In this document: positions 41,799 through 50,855 of the stretch, piece by piece | Layout: every line of letters begins with the position of its first letter | Numbering within the stretch: the stretch's first letter is position 1 | Assembly (NCBI RefSeq): GCF_003052265.1 | Contig: NZ_QANS01000003.1 | Coordinates: 248,001-312,000, forward strand | Reading direction: 5' to 3' | Length of the DNA stretch: 64,000 nt | Origin: Stenotrophobium rhamnosiphilum | GTDB lineage: Bacteria > Pseudomonadota > Gammaproteobacteria > Nevskiales > Nevskiaceae | The notes under the pieces: generated by a model | Databases searched by the model: none | What the model was told of the DNA's origin: nothing | The model's input: the letters and a program-made list of their open reading frames with translations, nothing else | Program-made: the position numbers and the translations under genes

Positions 41799-44492
41799 AT
41801 GACCGCTGCAATCGCCCCCCTGGGCTCACCTGTAGGCACAAGCGTAGGGGACGTCGATCCCATCGAAACGCAGGAATGGCTGGACGCACTTAAAGCGGTT
41901 CTTCAGAAAGAAGGCCCTGAGCGCGCACACTTCCTGTTGGAAGCGTTGACCGAAAAAATGCGCCGCAGCGGCGTGTTTCTGCCGTTTTCGCCGAACACGG
42001 CGTACATCAACACCATTCCGCCCCATCTGGAAGATCGCTCGCCCGGTGATCACGCGATGGAATGGAAGATCCGTTCAATTATTCGCTGGAACGCGATGGC
42101 GCTGGTGGTGAACTCCAACCGCGAGCACGCAGGCATCGGTGGCCACATCGCCAGCTTTGCATCAGCTGCAACTTTGTATGACGTTGGCTTCAACCATTTC
42201 TGGAAAGGCGCGAATCATCCGCAAGGTCAGGATTTGGTTTATATCCAAGGTCACTGCGCGCCCGGCATTTATTCGCGCGCTTTCCTTGAAGGCCGCATCA
42301 GCGAAGAACAGCTGCGCAATTTCCGTATGGAAACGGCGGGCAAAGGTTTGCCCTCGTATCCGCATCCTTGGTTGATGCCAGATTTCTGGGAACTGCCAAC
42401 GGTGAGCATGGGTCTTGGCCCGATCATGGCGATCTATCAAGCGCGCCTGATGAAGTATCTGCACAACCGCGGCATTGTGAACACCGAAGGTCGCAAGGTC
42501 TGGTGCTTCTGCGGTGACGGTGAAATGGACGAGCCGGAATCACTCGGCGCCATCGACATCGCTGCTCGCGAGAAGCTCGATAACTTGGTGTTCGTCGTCA
42601 ACTGCAACTTGCAGCGCCTCGATGGCCCAGTGCGCGGCAATGGCAAAATCATTCAAGAACTTGAAGGCACTTTCCGCGGTGCAAATTGGAATGTGCTGAA
42701 AGTGATCTGGGGTTCTTTGTGGGACCCGCTGATCGCTGCAGACAAAACCGGTTTGCTGCTGAAAGCATTCGCAGAAACTGTCGATGGCGAATTCCAGAAC
42801 TGCAAAGCCAAGGGTGGCAAATACACACGCGAAAATTTCTTCGCCAAGTATCCGGAGTTGTTGCGTCTTGTTGAAACGATGAGCGATGACGATATCGGCA
42901 AGCTCAATCGCGGCGGTCACGATCCGCACAAGGTTTACGCCGCGTACTCCGCAGCCAGCAAACACACCGGCTCACCGACCGTAATTCTCGCCAAGACCGT
43001 CAAAGGTTATGGCATGGGCGAAGCGGGCGAAGGTCAAAACATCACCCATCAACAAAAGAAGATGGGCGAAGACGCACTCAAGGCTTTCCGTGATCGCTTC
43101 CAGTTGCCGATCTCAGACGATCAGATTGCCGACACGCCGTTCTACAAACCGGCAGAAGATTCACCTGAGATTAAATATCTTCGCGAACGTCGCGAAGCGC
43201 TTGGTGGGTATTTGCCTTCGCGTCGCTCCAAAGGCGAAGTGCTGGAAATCCCACCGCTCACCGCGTTTGAGCGCATCACCGCAGGCACAGGCGATCGTGA
43301 AATCAGCACGACGATGGCGTTCGTGCAGATATTGCAGACGCTGATTCGCGACAAGAATGTCGGCTCACGCGTGGTGCCTATCGTGCCGGATGAAGCACGC
43401 ACCTTTGGTATGGAAGCGATGTTCCGCAGCCTTGGCATCTACTCCATCGTCGGGCAGAAATATCGTCCAGAAGATTCTGATCAGCTGGCCTTCTACAAAG
43501 AAGACATCAAAGGTCAGATTCTCGAAGAAGGCATTACCGAAGCGGGTGCGATGTCGAGCTGGATTGCAGCCGCCACCAGCTACAGCAATCACAACGTCAG
43601 CCTGATTCCGTTTTACACCTACTACTCCATGTTTGGTTTCCAGCGTATCGGTGATCTTGCTTGGGCTGCAGGCGATTTGCGTGCGCGCGGCTTCTTGCTC
43701 GGCGCAACCGCAGGTCGCACCACGCTGAATGGCGAAGGTTTGCAGCACGAAGACGGACACAGCCATGTGTATTCCGCGACCGTGCCGAATTGCCGCTCTT
43801 ACGATCCCGCGTATGCGTATGAACTCGCCGTGATCATTCAAGACGGTATGCGTCGCATGTATCAGGAGCAGGAAGATGTTTACTACTACCTGACCATCTA
43901 CAACGAAAATCATCAGCACCCGGCAATGCCTGCGGGCGTCGAGAAGGGCATTGTGCGCGGTATGTACTTGCTGCGTTCAGCCGAGAAAGCTTCCAAGCAA
44001 CACGTGCAGCTGATGGGTTCTGGCAGCATCCTGCGTGAAGTCATCGCAGCTGCGGATTTGCTGTCGGCAGAATTTGGCGTGACCTCCGATGTTTGGAGCG
44101 TACCGAGCTTCACCGAGTTGGCACGTGATGGCGCAGCGACCGAGCGTTGGAATTTGCTCCACGCACAAGAAAAACCACGACAGAGTTATGTGCAGGAATG
44201 CTTGGGCGGCATGATGGGCCCGGCCGTTGTCGCCACCGATTGGGTGCGCGCTTACGCCGAACAGATTCGTCCTTACGTGCCGATGAAGTATCACGTGCTT
44301 GGCACGGACGGTTACGGTCGTTCAGACAATCGTCCAGCCTTGCGTAACTTCTTTGAAGTTGATCGCCGCTGGATCGTCGTCAAAGCGCTCAAAGCTTTGG
44401 CTGATGAAGGTACGATCTCGCAAGAACGCGTCGCGCAAGCCATGAAGATTCTGGGCGTGCGCGCCGAAAAACCTGCGCCCTGGACGGTGTAA
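41799..44492 (+). CDS. aceE: pyruvate dehydrogenase E1 component, homodimeric type
   Basis: An 897-residue thiamine diphosphate enzyme that decarboxylates pyruvate and acetylates E2 lipoyl groups. The ThDP motif GDGEMDEPESLGAI ... NCNLQRLDGPVRGN is clear, as are GHIASFASAATLYDVGFNHF and the C-terminal VATDWVRAYAEQIRPYVP. Length is that of gammaproteobacterial AceE. It forms an operon with aceF three bases later. Confidence 0.97.
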   Translation: MTAAIAPLGSPVGTSVGDVDPIETQEWLDALKAVLQKEGPERAHFLLEALTEKMRRSGVFLPFSPNTAYINTIPPHLEDRSPGDHAMEWKIRSIIRWNAMALVVNSNREHAGIGGHIASFASAATLYDVGFNHFWKGANHPQGQDLVYIQGHCAPGIYSRAFLEGRISEEQLRNFRMETAGKGLPSYPHPWLMPDFWELPTVSMGLGPIMAIYQARLMKYLHNRGIVNTEGRKVWCFCGDGEMDEPESLGAIDIAAREKLDNLVFVVNCNLQRLDGPVRGNGKIIQELEGTFRGANWNVLKVIWGSLWDPLIAADKTGLLLKAFAETVDGEFQNCKAKGGKYTRENFFAKYPELLRLVETMSDDDIGKLNRGGHDPHKVYAAYSAASKHTGSPTVILAKTVKGYGMGEAGEGQNITHQQKKMGEDALKAFRDRFQLPISDDQIADTPFYKPAEDSPEIKYLRERREALGGYLPSRRSKGEVLEIPPLTAFERITAGTGDREISTTMAFVQILQTLIRDKNVGSRVVPIVPDEARTFGMEAMFRSLGIYSIVGQKYRPEDSDQLAFYKEDIKGQILEEGITEAGAMSSWIAAATSYSNHNVSLIPFYTYYSMFGFQRIGDLAWAAGDLRARGFLLGATAGRTTLNGEGLQHEDGHSHVYSATVPNCRSYDPAYAYELAVIIQDGMRRMYQEQEDVYYYLTIYNENHQHPAMPAGVEKGIVRGMYLLRSAEKASKQHVQLMGSGSILREVIAAADLLSAEFGVTSDVWSVPSFTELARDGAATERWNLLHAQEKPRQSYVQECLGGMMGPAVVATDWVRAYAEQIRPYVPMKYHVLGTDGYGRSDNRPALRNFFEVDRRWIVVKALKALADEGTISQERVAQAMKILGVRAEKPAPWTV

Positions 44493-44495
44493 GCC

Positions 44496-46130
44496 ATGAG
44501 CACAATTGACGTGAAGGTTCCCGATATCGGCGACTACAAAGATGTGCCGGTGATCGAAGTGTTGGTGAAAGACGGCGACGTCGTCGAGAAAGACGCGACG
44601 ATCATGGTGCTCGAAAGCGACAAGTCGACGCTTGAAGTTCCGGCGCCTGTAGCGGGCGTTGTGCGCGGCTTCAAGCTCAAAGCCAACGATAAAGTTTCGC
44701 AAGGTGATTTGATTTGTCAGTTGGAGTCGGCAGAAGCGGGCAAGCCTGCCGCAGCTGCAGCGCCTGCACCCGCGCCTGCAAAAGCAGAGGCAGCTAAACC
44801 CGCTGCGCCTGCAGCGGCACCAGCAGCCCCGCAAAAATCTGCAGCACCTGCGGCCGCATCGGTGATCAAAGTGGCCGTGCCTGATATCGGTGGGTATAGC
44901 GGCGTGCCGGTGATTGAAGTGCTGGTGAAAGACGGCGACACCGTCGAGAAAGATGCAACGCTGATCGTGCTTGAAAGTGACAAGTCGACGCTGGAAGTGC
45001 CATCGCCAGCAGCAGGCGTTGTACGTGGTTTCAAACTCAAGGCCAACGACAAAGTTTCGCAAGGCGATTTGATTTGCGAGTTGGAAACTGTAGGCGAGCA
45101 AGTTGTAGTTGAAGCGGCACCCGTCGCAGCACCTGCGCCACAGCCAACTGTCAGTGCTCCAGCAGCAACAGCGCCCGTCGTTGATGCCGCGCCTTTGCCC
45201 GCACCCGTCGCAGTAGCTTCAAACGAAGTGGCTTACGCAGGCCCCGCAACACGCAAGTTCGCGCGTCAGCTCGGCGTTGATCTGACCAAGATTGCAGGCA
45301 GCGGCGCACGCGGGCGCATCGTGATTGATGATGTGCAGGCCTATGTAAAACGCACCTTGGCAGCGCCCGTCGCAGCATCAACTGCGGCAGTGGCTGGAGG
45401 CAGCGGCATTCCGCCCATTCCAGCGGTCGATTTTTCCAAGTTTGGTGAAATCGAAACCAAACCATTGGCGCGCATCCGCAAATTGTCAGCAGCGCATCTG
45501 CATCGCTCCTGGCTCAACATTCCGCATGTTACGCAGACAGATGAAGCGGATATCACGGAAGTCGAAGCCTTCCGAAAAGCGGCGTCAGATGACGGCGGCG
45601 TCAAACTGACGATGTTGCCCTTCATCATGAAGGCGCTGTCGAAGGCGCTGGAGGCTTATCCAGAGTTCAACAGTTCACTAGCGCCGGATGGCGAAAGCCT
45701 AATTCTGAAAAAGTACTTCCATATCGGCTTTGCCGCAGATACCGAGAACGGTCTGGTGGTGCCGGTGGTTCGTGACGTCGACAAGAAAGGCGTGGCGCAG
45801 CTGGCGAAGGAATGTGGCGAGCTCGCCAAGAAAGCGCGTGATGGCAAGCTCAAGCCAGACGATATGAAGGGCGGCTGCTTCTCGATCTCTTCACTCGGCG
45901 GCATTGGCGGCAGTCACTTCACCCCAATCGTGAATGCACCAGAAGTCGCGATCCTCGGAGCGTCCCGTGCGCAGATCAAACCGGTGTGGGACGGCAAAGC
46001 ATTTCAGCCACGTTTGATGTTGCCGCTGTCGCTGTCTTACGACCATCGCGTCATTGATGGGGCATTGGCTGCGCGTTTCATCGTGTTGCTGGTCAAATTG
46101 CTGTCCGACGTACGGCGTTTGGCACTATAA
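44496..46130 (+). CDS. aceF: dihydrolipoyllysine acetyltransferase (PDH E2) with two lipoyl domains
   Basis: A 544-residue E2. Two nearly identical lipoyl domains carry the lipoylated Lys in ESDKSTLEVP (Lys43 and about Lys166), joined by Ala/Pro-rich hinges. An E3/E1-binding domain (YAGPATRKFARQLGVDL) follows, then the catalytic core ending SYDHRVIDGALAARF with the active His. No lpd (E3) follows; dihydrolipoamide dehydrogenase must be encoded elsewhere. Confidence 0.97.
   Translation: MSTIDVKVPDIGDYKDVPVIEVLVKDGDVVEKDATIMVLESDKSTLEVPAPVAGVVRGFKLKANDKVSQGDLICQLESAEAGKPAAAAAPAPAPAKAEAAKPAAPAAAPAAPQKSAAPAAASVIKVAVPDIGGYSGVPVIEVLVKDGDTVEKDATLIVLESDKSTLEVPSPAAGVVRGFKLKANDKVSQGDLICELETVGEQVVVEAAPVAAPAPQPTVSAPAATAPVVDAAPLPAPVAVASNEVAYAGPATRKFARQLGVDLTKIAGSGARGRIVIDDVQAYVKRTLAAPVAASTAAVAGGSGIPPIPAVDFSKFGEIETKPLARIRKLSAAHLHRSWLNIPHVTQTDEADITEVEAFRKAASDDGGVKLTMLPFIMKALSKALEAYPEFNSSLAPDGESLILKKYFHIGFAADTENGLVVPVVRDVDKKGVAQLAKECGELAKKARDGKLKPDDMKGGCFSISSLGGIGGSHFTPIVNAPEVAILGASRAQIKPVWDGKAFQPRLMLPLSLSYDHRVIDGALAARFIVLLVKLLSDVRRLAL
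44513..45100 (+). repeat. tandemly duplicated lipoyl-domain coding segments in aceF
   Basis: The coding blocks at about 44513-44745 and 44877-45100 encode almost the same ~75 residues and remain highly similar at DNA level, differing mainly at synonymous positions. This is an internal duplication within one gene. Confidence 0.8.
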
Positions 46131-46230
46131 AACTCGCCGCTCATCTGTCGCTTTCTGCCAGACATCTCGTAGTCGCCAGACGAACGGTTTTCTCTACGCG
46201 CAACGCATAAAAGGTCTGCTTGAATGTGTC

Positions 46231-46247
46231 CAGTTCAGAAGGAACTG
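46231..46247. promoter_or_regulatory. short palindrome upstream of the small wHTH-like gene
   Basis: CAGTTC-AGAAG-GAACTG is a perfect 6+6 inverted repeat with a five-base spacer, 22 bases before the small gene at 46270. It could be an operator; no other support. Confidence 0.3.
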
Positions 46248-46269
46248 ATCGGCACATTGGAGACAGAAC

Positions 46270-46572
46270 ATGATGATTTCAGAAAACGCTTTAGAGCAGG
46301 CTCTGGCACAAATCTTTGATGGCAAGTCAGCAGGCGAGAAATTGTCGCTGGCCGAAATCTCGACGGTTTGGAACGCATCAGGTTTGCACAGTGCAAATAT
46401 GCGCGATGCCATTCGTGAAATGATCGAGTGCCACTGCCTTGAAACGCAGAGCCATCACGGCGGCTTGGAATTTGTCCTGACCCGGCATGGCGAGCAGCGT
46501 TTCAATAGTTGCCGCCCCCATGCTGTTGGCTCGCAGAATCCGTTTGAGAGAGGCCTCGCACTACAACATTAA
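46270..46572 (+). CDS. small protein, possible winged-helix
   Basis: A 100-residue soluble protein of unknown function. GGAGAC lies eight bases before ATG 46270. Residues 1-75 read as three helices plus a hairpin (ENALEQALAQIFDG, SANMRDAIREMIECHCLE, LEFVLTRHGEQRF), a winged-helix-like pattern. The tail lacks structure. No DNA-binding claim is secure. Confidence 0.55.
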   Translation: MMISENALEQALAQIFDGKSAGEKLSLAEISTVWNASGLHSANMRDAIREMIECHCLETQSHHGGLEFVLTRHGEQRFNSCRPHAVGSQNPFERGLALQH

Positions 46573-46638
46573 AGATTGTCGTAGCAAAGCAACACAAAAA
46601 TGGCAGACTAGGCGCCTTCATCAAGACGCCAGATAGCC

Positions 46639-47631
46639 ATGACCAGCAAGAAAAAGCGCCGCCCGATTCTTCGTTTCTTTGTTTTATTGCTGGTGTTGAT
46701 CGGCGCCTTGATCGCTGGGGCCTTTCACTATCGCCCAGGCATGGAACAGGTTGCTGCGCATCGCTACCCAGACCCGACGCCAAAACAATTGGTCGCTCCG
46801 GCGCTCTACGCCACCTGGTTTGGCACTACTGCCGTTCTGATCAGCGACGGCGAACACGCCGTGATGGTGGATCCGTTCTTCACGCGTCCCCCCGGCTTTA
46901 TCAAAATGCTGAGCAATCAGCCTATCGAGCCGGATGAAGCTTTGATCAAGCGTTGGCTGGATGGCGCGGGCATCAAGAAGCTCGATGCCGTGCTGGTTTC
47001 GCACTCGCATTACGATCACGCGATGGATGCGGGCATCGTTGCCAAATTAACTGGCGCACCACTGTTCGGCTCAACCAGCACCGCCTTTATCGGCCGCGGC
47101 AATGGTCTGCCAGTGACGCAGCTTCGCGTGGTGAAACCCGGCGAAGATATGAAGGTCGGTCCCTTTACGATCACCTTCATTCGCAGCAAACACGCGGGCG
47201 CAACCGGCGGCAATCCAACCGGCGATATCCAAGAAGCACTCACGCCACCTGCGCGTTATCTCGATTACAAACAGGGCGGCACCTACGCAATTTTGATTCA
47301 ACATCCGCGTGGCAGCGTCTTGCATCACGGCAGCGCGGGGACACTCGATGGCGAGTTGGCTGGCCGCAAGGCAGACGTCACTTTCCTTGGTATCGCGATT
47401 CGTGGCGACATGGAAAGTTATCTGCATGAAACCGTCGATGCAGTCGGTTCGACCCGCGTGATCCCAACGCATTGGGACGATTTCACATTGCCGCTGGACG
47501 AACCGCTGAAGCCTTTCCCGGTTGGCATCCGTCTTGAGGCTTTCTTCGCCGATATGGCCAAGCTGCGCCCCAACGTTAAAGTTGAGACGCTAGAGCCCGG
47601 ACGTCGCGTGGTGTTGTTCCCGAAGGAATAA
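46639..47631 (+). CDS. membrane-anchored MBL-fold metallohydrolase (UlaG-like)
   Basis: A 330-residue protein with a basic N-terminus, one membrane helix (FFVLLLVLIGALIAGAF) and a metallo-beta-lactamase fold. LVSHSHYDHAMDAGIVAKL gives the HxHxDH metal motif; RSKHAG and IPTHWDDF supply later ligands. It resembles UlaG/NAPE-PLD-like lipid or lactone hydrolases. The active site would face the periplasm. A perfect hairpin follows the stop. Confidence 0.85.
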   Translation: MTSKKKRRPILRFFVLLLVLIGALIAGAFHYRPGMEQVAAHRYPDPTPKQLVAPALYATWFGTTAVLISDGEHAVMVDPFFTRPPGFIKMLSNQPIEPDEALIKRWLDGAGIKKLDAVLVSHSHYDHAMDAGIVAKLTGAPLFGSTSTAFIGRGNGLPVTQLRVVKPGEDMKVGPFTITFIRSKHAGATGGNPTGDIQEALTPPARYLDYKQGGTYAILIQHPRGSVLHHGSAGTLDGELAGRKADVTFLGIAIRGDMESYLHETVDAVGSTRVIPTHWDDFTLPLDEPLKPFPVGIRLEAFFADMAKLRPNVKVETLEPGRRVVLFPKE

Positions 47632-47638
47632 ACGCTGA

Positions 47639-47667
47639 TCGCACGCTGGCGCAAGGCCAGCGTGCGA
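47639..47667. terminator. bidirectional hairpin between convergent genes
   Basis: Perfect 12-base arms TCGCACGCTGGC / GCCAGCGTGCGA around GCAAG, followed on the plus strand by AGTTTTA. Sits between the MBL and thioesterase stops. Confidence 0.7.
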
Positions 47668-47671
47668 AGTT

Positions 47672-48046
47672 TTACTTCGACAAAATGTGATTCGTGGTGA
47701 CGTCGGCAATCAATTTGCCGTCAGTGCCCGTCACTTCGGTGCGCACCACGCTGACCGTGCGACCGCGTTTTACAAAAGTCGAAACTGCTTTGAGCTTGCC
47801 ATCGATTTGATTGCCGATCAGATTCGCATTGAGATTGATCGCCAACGGAAAGCCTTTCATGCCCTCGCTGGCATCGCCCTTGCCCATAACGAGCACGGTC
47901 GCGGTGACATCGGCGAACCACAGCGTTGCACCCGCGTGCACGGTTCCATAAGGATTCTTGATGCCAGCTTGCACCGGCATTTCTGACACCACGCGTTCAG
48001 CGCTTTGCTCGATGATGGTGAATTCGATGTGGCCTTCGACTTTCAT
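47672..48046 (-). CDS. PaaI-family thioesterase
   Basis: A 124-residue hotdog acyl-CoA thioesterase: KNPYGTVHAGATLWFADVTAT contains the catalytic HAG-type motif, followed by the RGRTVSVVRTEV strand typical of PaaI/YdiI. Substrate unknown; by analogy with PaaI it may clear aryl- or acyl-CoAs. Monocistronic, separated from mscL by a strong hairpin. Confidence 0.85.
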   Translation of the reverse strand: MKVEGHIEFTIIEQSAERVVSEMPVQAGIKNPYGTVHAGATLWFADVTATVLVMGKGDASEGMKGFPLAINLNANLIGNQIDGKLKAVSTFVKRGRTVSVVRTEVTGTDGKLIADVTTNHILSK

Positions 48047-48080
48047 TTTTTATCTCTCAAATCTGGTAATGCGTATTTAA

Positions 48081-48111
48081 CTAGAAAGCCCCGCGATGCG
48101 GGGCTTTCTAG
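48081..48111. terminator. terminator hairpin after mscL
   Basis: CTAGAAAGCCCCGC / GCGGGGCTTTCTAG, a perfect 14-base stem with a three-base loop, 13 bases past the mscL stop on the minus strand. Confidence 0.85.
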
Positions 48112-48123
48112 ATCAAAACCTGA

Positions 48124-48522
48124 TTACTTTTTCTTAAGCAGATCGCGAATTTCTGCGAGCAGAACTTCCTGTGCTGGTGTGGCCGCAGGAGCTGCTGCTT
48201 CTTTCTTCTTAACCGAGTTCATCGCCTTAACGACAAGGAAGATCACGAATGCAACGATGACAAAGTTGATCATGGTCTGCAAAAACTTGCCGTAGGACAG
48301 CAGTACAGCAGGGGTTTTGCCATCTGCAGACGCTTCTTGCAGCACTAGCGCTGATTTGGAGAAATCGACGCCAGAGGTCGCCATGCCAATCACGGGCATC
48401 ACCACGTCGCCGACCAGCGAAGTCACGATGGCGCCAAAGGCTGCGCCGATCACGACACCAACGGCCAGATCAACAACGTTGCCACGCATCGCGAAATCTT
48501 TAAATTCTTTCATCATGCTCAT
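48124..48522 (-). CDS. mscL: large-conductance mechanosensitive channel
   Basis: A 132-residue homopentameric channel that opens under hypo-osmotic shock. It starts [24 protein letters not shown], which covers the N-terminal helix and TM1 with its gate glycines, and has TM2 [19 protein letters not shown] followed by a charged tail ending in lysines. Terminator follows. Sequence is typical in length. Confidence 0.97.
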   Translation of the reverse strand: MSMMKEFKDFAMRGNVVDLAVGVVIGAAFGAIVTSLVGDVVMPVIGMATSGVDFSKSALVLQEASADGKTPAVLLSYGKFLQTMINFVIVAFVIFLVVKAMNSVKKKEAAAPAATPAQEVLLAEIRDLLKKK

Positions 48523-48693
48523 GCGTATAACTCCTTCAAAAATACTTTGTGGTGAAAGCTAAAGCGGCATAGACGCACGATCTGCGACGCCCCGAAGGTG
48601 CTTATATAGCACTAAAAATATCCACAGCCATCGGGGTAAGAACACGATCGCGCGAAGGCTGTAAGACTAATCTGACATCGATGCCGTAAGCCT

Positions 48694-49572
48694 TCAAGTG
48701 CCAACGCAATGCGCCAGTCCGCGTGCAAGATCTGGATAGCGTGGTTCAAAGCCAAGCTGTTGCAGCATGCGTTCATTCTTGAGGCGTTTGGATTCTTCCA
48801 TGAAGGACCACATTGCTGGCGTGAAAATACGCCGCGCTTCATCCATCGAAACTTGTGGCGGTGGCGGCAAGTCGAGTAGCGCCGCGCACCGCGTGAAGTA
48901 ATCACACATCGTCGTCGGGTTACCGTCACTGATGTTGTAGGCCGCAGTGCGTGTGCCGTATGCGGCGGCGTGCAGAGCGGCTTCAGCCAGATCATCGCTG
49001 TGAATGCGATTGGTAAATGGCGACTCTTCTGCGCGCACCACCGGCAATTGTTTCTGTAATCGTTCTACGGGCAAACGGCCTGGGCCGTAGATGCCGGGTA
49101 CGCGCAGAATCACATAATCGCCGCCCCACATAGCGAGGGCCTGCTCGGCATCAAGACGACGTTGCGCACGTGCGCTGATCGGCTGCAGCGGCGCATCTTC
49201 ATCAATCCAACGCCCTTCACAATCGCCATAAACACCCGAGGTAGAGATGTAGACGATGCGCATGTCGCTATCGGGATTCGCATCTAGAAATCTGCGCAGT
49301 CGTAAATCACTGCTACCCGCATTTGATGGCGGTGCAAACCAGAACAGCAGTGGCGCATTCGCGGGCGGGGCCTCAGTATCAAGGTTGATCTGAAGTGTAG
49401 TTACGCCAGCTTGCGTGAGGTCGGCGGCGCTTTGATCGGACCGCACCACTCCGGTAACCTCGCGGCCCATCGTCAGTAGTCGCTGCGCGACGCGCAGGCC
49501 AACGTCGCCGCAGCCAACAATCAGCGCACGCGCTGGCAAAGCATCTTTAAGGGCAGGTTTAGAATTTTCCAT
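48694..49572 (-). CDS. NAD(P)-binding Rossmann protein (YeeZ-like epimerase family)
   Basis: A 292-residue atypical SDR with ALIVGCGDVGLRVAQRLL as the GxGxxG loop, YISTSGVYGDCEGRWIDE, and LRVPGIYGPGRLP. This matches the YeeZ / NAD-dependent epimerase-like family of unknown reaction. Its ATG (codon 49572-49570) overlaps the ATG of the divergent reductase gene by two bases; an internal TTG about 11 codons later is a possible alternative start that would remove the clash. Confidence 0.8.
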   Translation of the reverse strand: MENSKPALKDALPARALIVGCGDVGLRVAQRLLTMGREVTGVVRSDQSAADLTQAGVTTLQINLDTEAPPANAPLLFWFAPPSNAGSSDLRLRRFLDANPDSDMRIVYISTSGVYGDCEGRWIDEDAPLQPISARAQRRLDAEQALAMWGGDYVILRVPGIYGPGRLPVERLQKQLPVVRAEESPFTNRIHSDDLAEAALHAAAYGTRTAAYNISDGNPTTMCDYFTRCAALLDLPPPPQVSMDEARRIFTPAMWSFMEESKRLKNERMLQQLGFEPRYPDLARGLAHCVGT

Positions 49573-50590
49573 GACGCACCAAGTCTATCTTGTCGACCGC
49601 CCTGTCAGCTTTAGTGTTGATGAAGGCGAGACTTTGCTCGCTGCTGGATTGCGCCAACATCTGGCGCTGCCGTTTGGTTGTCAGAGCGGCGGTTGCGGCT
49701 CTTGTCGTGTGCGTCTGACTGCGGGAGAAGTGGAGTATCCCTTTGCGCCAGCCGCACTGTCGCAGGGCGAGATCGACGCCGGTTACATTCTCATGTGTCT
49801 CGCACGCGCAAAAAGCGATCTGACGATTGATCTGCATCAGCCTGCGCAGATTGAAGAATTGCGTCCGCGCAAATTGCCTTCGCGCGTGATGTACAAGCGC
49901 ATGCTTTCGCATGACGTGATTCAGCTGATGCTGAAGCTGCCCAAGGGCGACAACCTTCGCTATTTGCCGGGGCAATATCTCGACATTCTTTTGGAAGATG
50001 GTCGTCGCCGCAGCTTCTCCATTGCGAACGCGCCGAATGCGGAAACTTTGGAACTGCATTTGCGCATTGCGCCTGGTGGGCGTTTTGCCAAATGGGTGCT
50101 GGAAGAAATGCCAGAGAAGGCGATTCTGCGATTGGAAGCGCCGCTCGGTGCGTTTTATATCCGAGAGGATTCGCAGCGACCGATTGTGTTGATGGCGGGT
50201 GGCACGGGTTTTTCACCAGCCAAAGCAATGTTGGAAGAGCTTTTGCCAAAGCACAGTGCGCGTAGTGTGCATTTGTTCTGGGGTGGGCGAGCGCAGGAAG
50301 ATTTGTATATGGATGCGGAAGTGCGGGCGTGGGCTGAGCAGTATCCGCAGTTTCGATACACGCCGGTGCTTAGTGAGCCCAGTGCTGATTGGAAGGGGGA
50401 AACTGGGTTTGTGCACGAAGCGGTTTTGCGCGCGTATCCGGTTTTAGTGGGGCAGGAGATGTATTTGTGTGGGCCGCCGGTGATGGTGCAGGCGGGCAAG
50501 CGTGCGTTTCTTGCGGCTGGGCTCGATGCGGATCATCTTTTTTATGATTCTTTTGACTACGCTTTTGAGACTTGGCCTGCGCTGGGGTGA
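49571..50590 (+). CDS. 2Fe-2S / flavin NAD(P)H reductase (AscD-like)
   Basis: A 339-residue electron-transfer enzyme: N-terminal plant-type ferredoxin (FGCQSGGCGSCRVRL with the last Cys in ILMCLA), FAD domain with RRRSFSIANAP and NAD domain with VLMAGGTGFSPAKAML. Closest pattern is CDP-6-deoxy-glucoseen reductase / phenol hydroxylase reductase-like proteins often annotated AscD and sometimes paired with ubiD-type genes. Its true partner is not here. Confidence 0.87.
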   Translation: MTHQVYLVDRPVSFSVDEGETLLAAGLRQHLALPFGCQSGGCGSCRVRLTAGEVEYPFAPAALSQGEIDAGYILMCLARAKSDLTIDLHQPAQIEELRPRKLPSRVMYKRMLSHDVIQLMLKLPKGDNLRYLPGQYLDILLEDGRRRSFSIANAPNAETLELHLRIAPGGRFAKWVLEEMPEKAILRLEAPLGAFYIREDSQRPIVLMAGGTGFSPAKAMLEELLPKHSARSVHLFWGGRAQEDLYMDAEVRAWAEQYPQFRYTPVLSEPSADWKGETGFVHEAVLRAYPVLVGQEMYLCGPPVMVQAGKRAFLAAGLDADHLFYDSFDYAFETWPALG

Positions 50591-50592
50591 GG

Positions 50593-50783
50593 TTTGTCGC
50601 GCTGCGCGGGCTACTGCCTGTGCTGATTGAAGTGGCGTGTTCCGCGCTGTGGCGCGGGTTACTTTCTTTGGCGCAAAGAAAGTAACCAAAGAAACATCAC
50701 AAGCCCACTTTTACGGTTTTTGGGAATTGGCCAGATACGTTCGCCGACTAATCTCGTAATGCGAGAAAAAGTGTCGACCTCAG
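50593..50783 (+). repeat. dispersed repeat, copy D
   Basis: Core arms GTTACTTTCTTTG (50658-50670) and CAAAGAAAGTAAC (50674-50686). The 3' module shares GATACGTTCGCC (50734-50745) and the 24-base block 50758-50781 with copy C. The 265-base gap up to the transporter gene holds nothing else convincing. Confidence 0.85.
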
Positions 50784-50855
50784 CTGATCTGCAAATGAAC
50801 TACAGAAGAGAAACCACGTTTGGAAAAGCACGGCGCGTTGCGCCGCTTTTCACGA

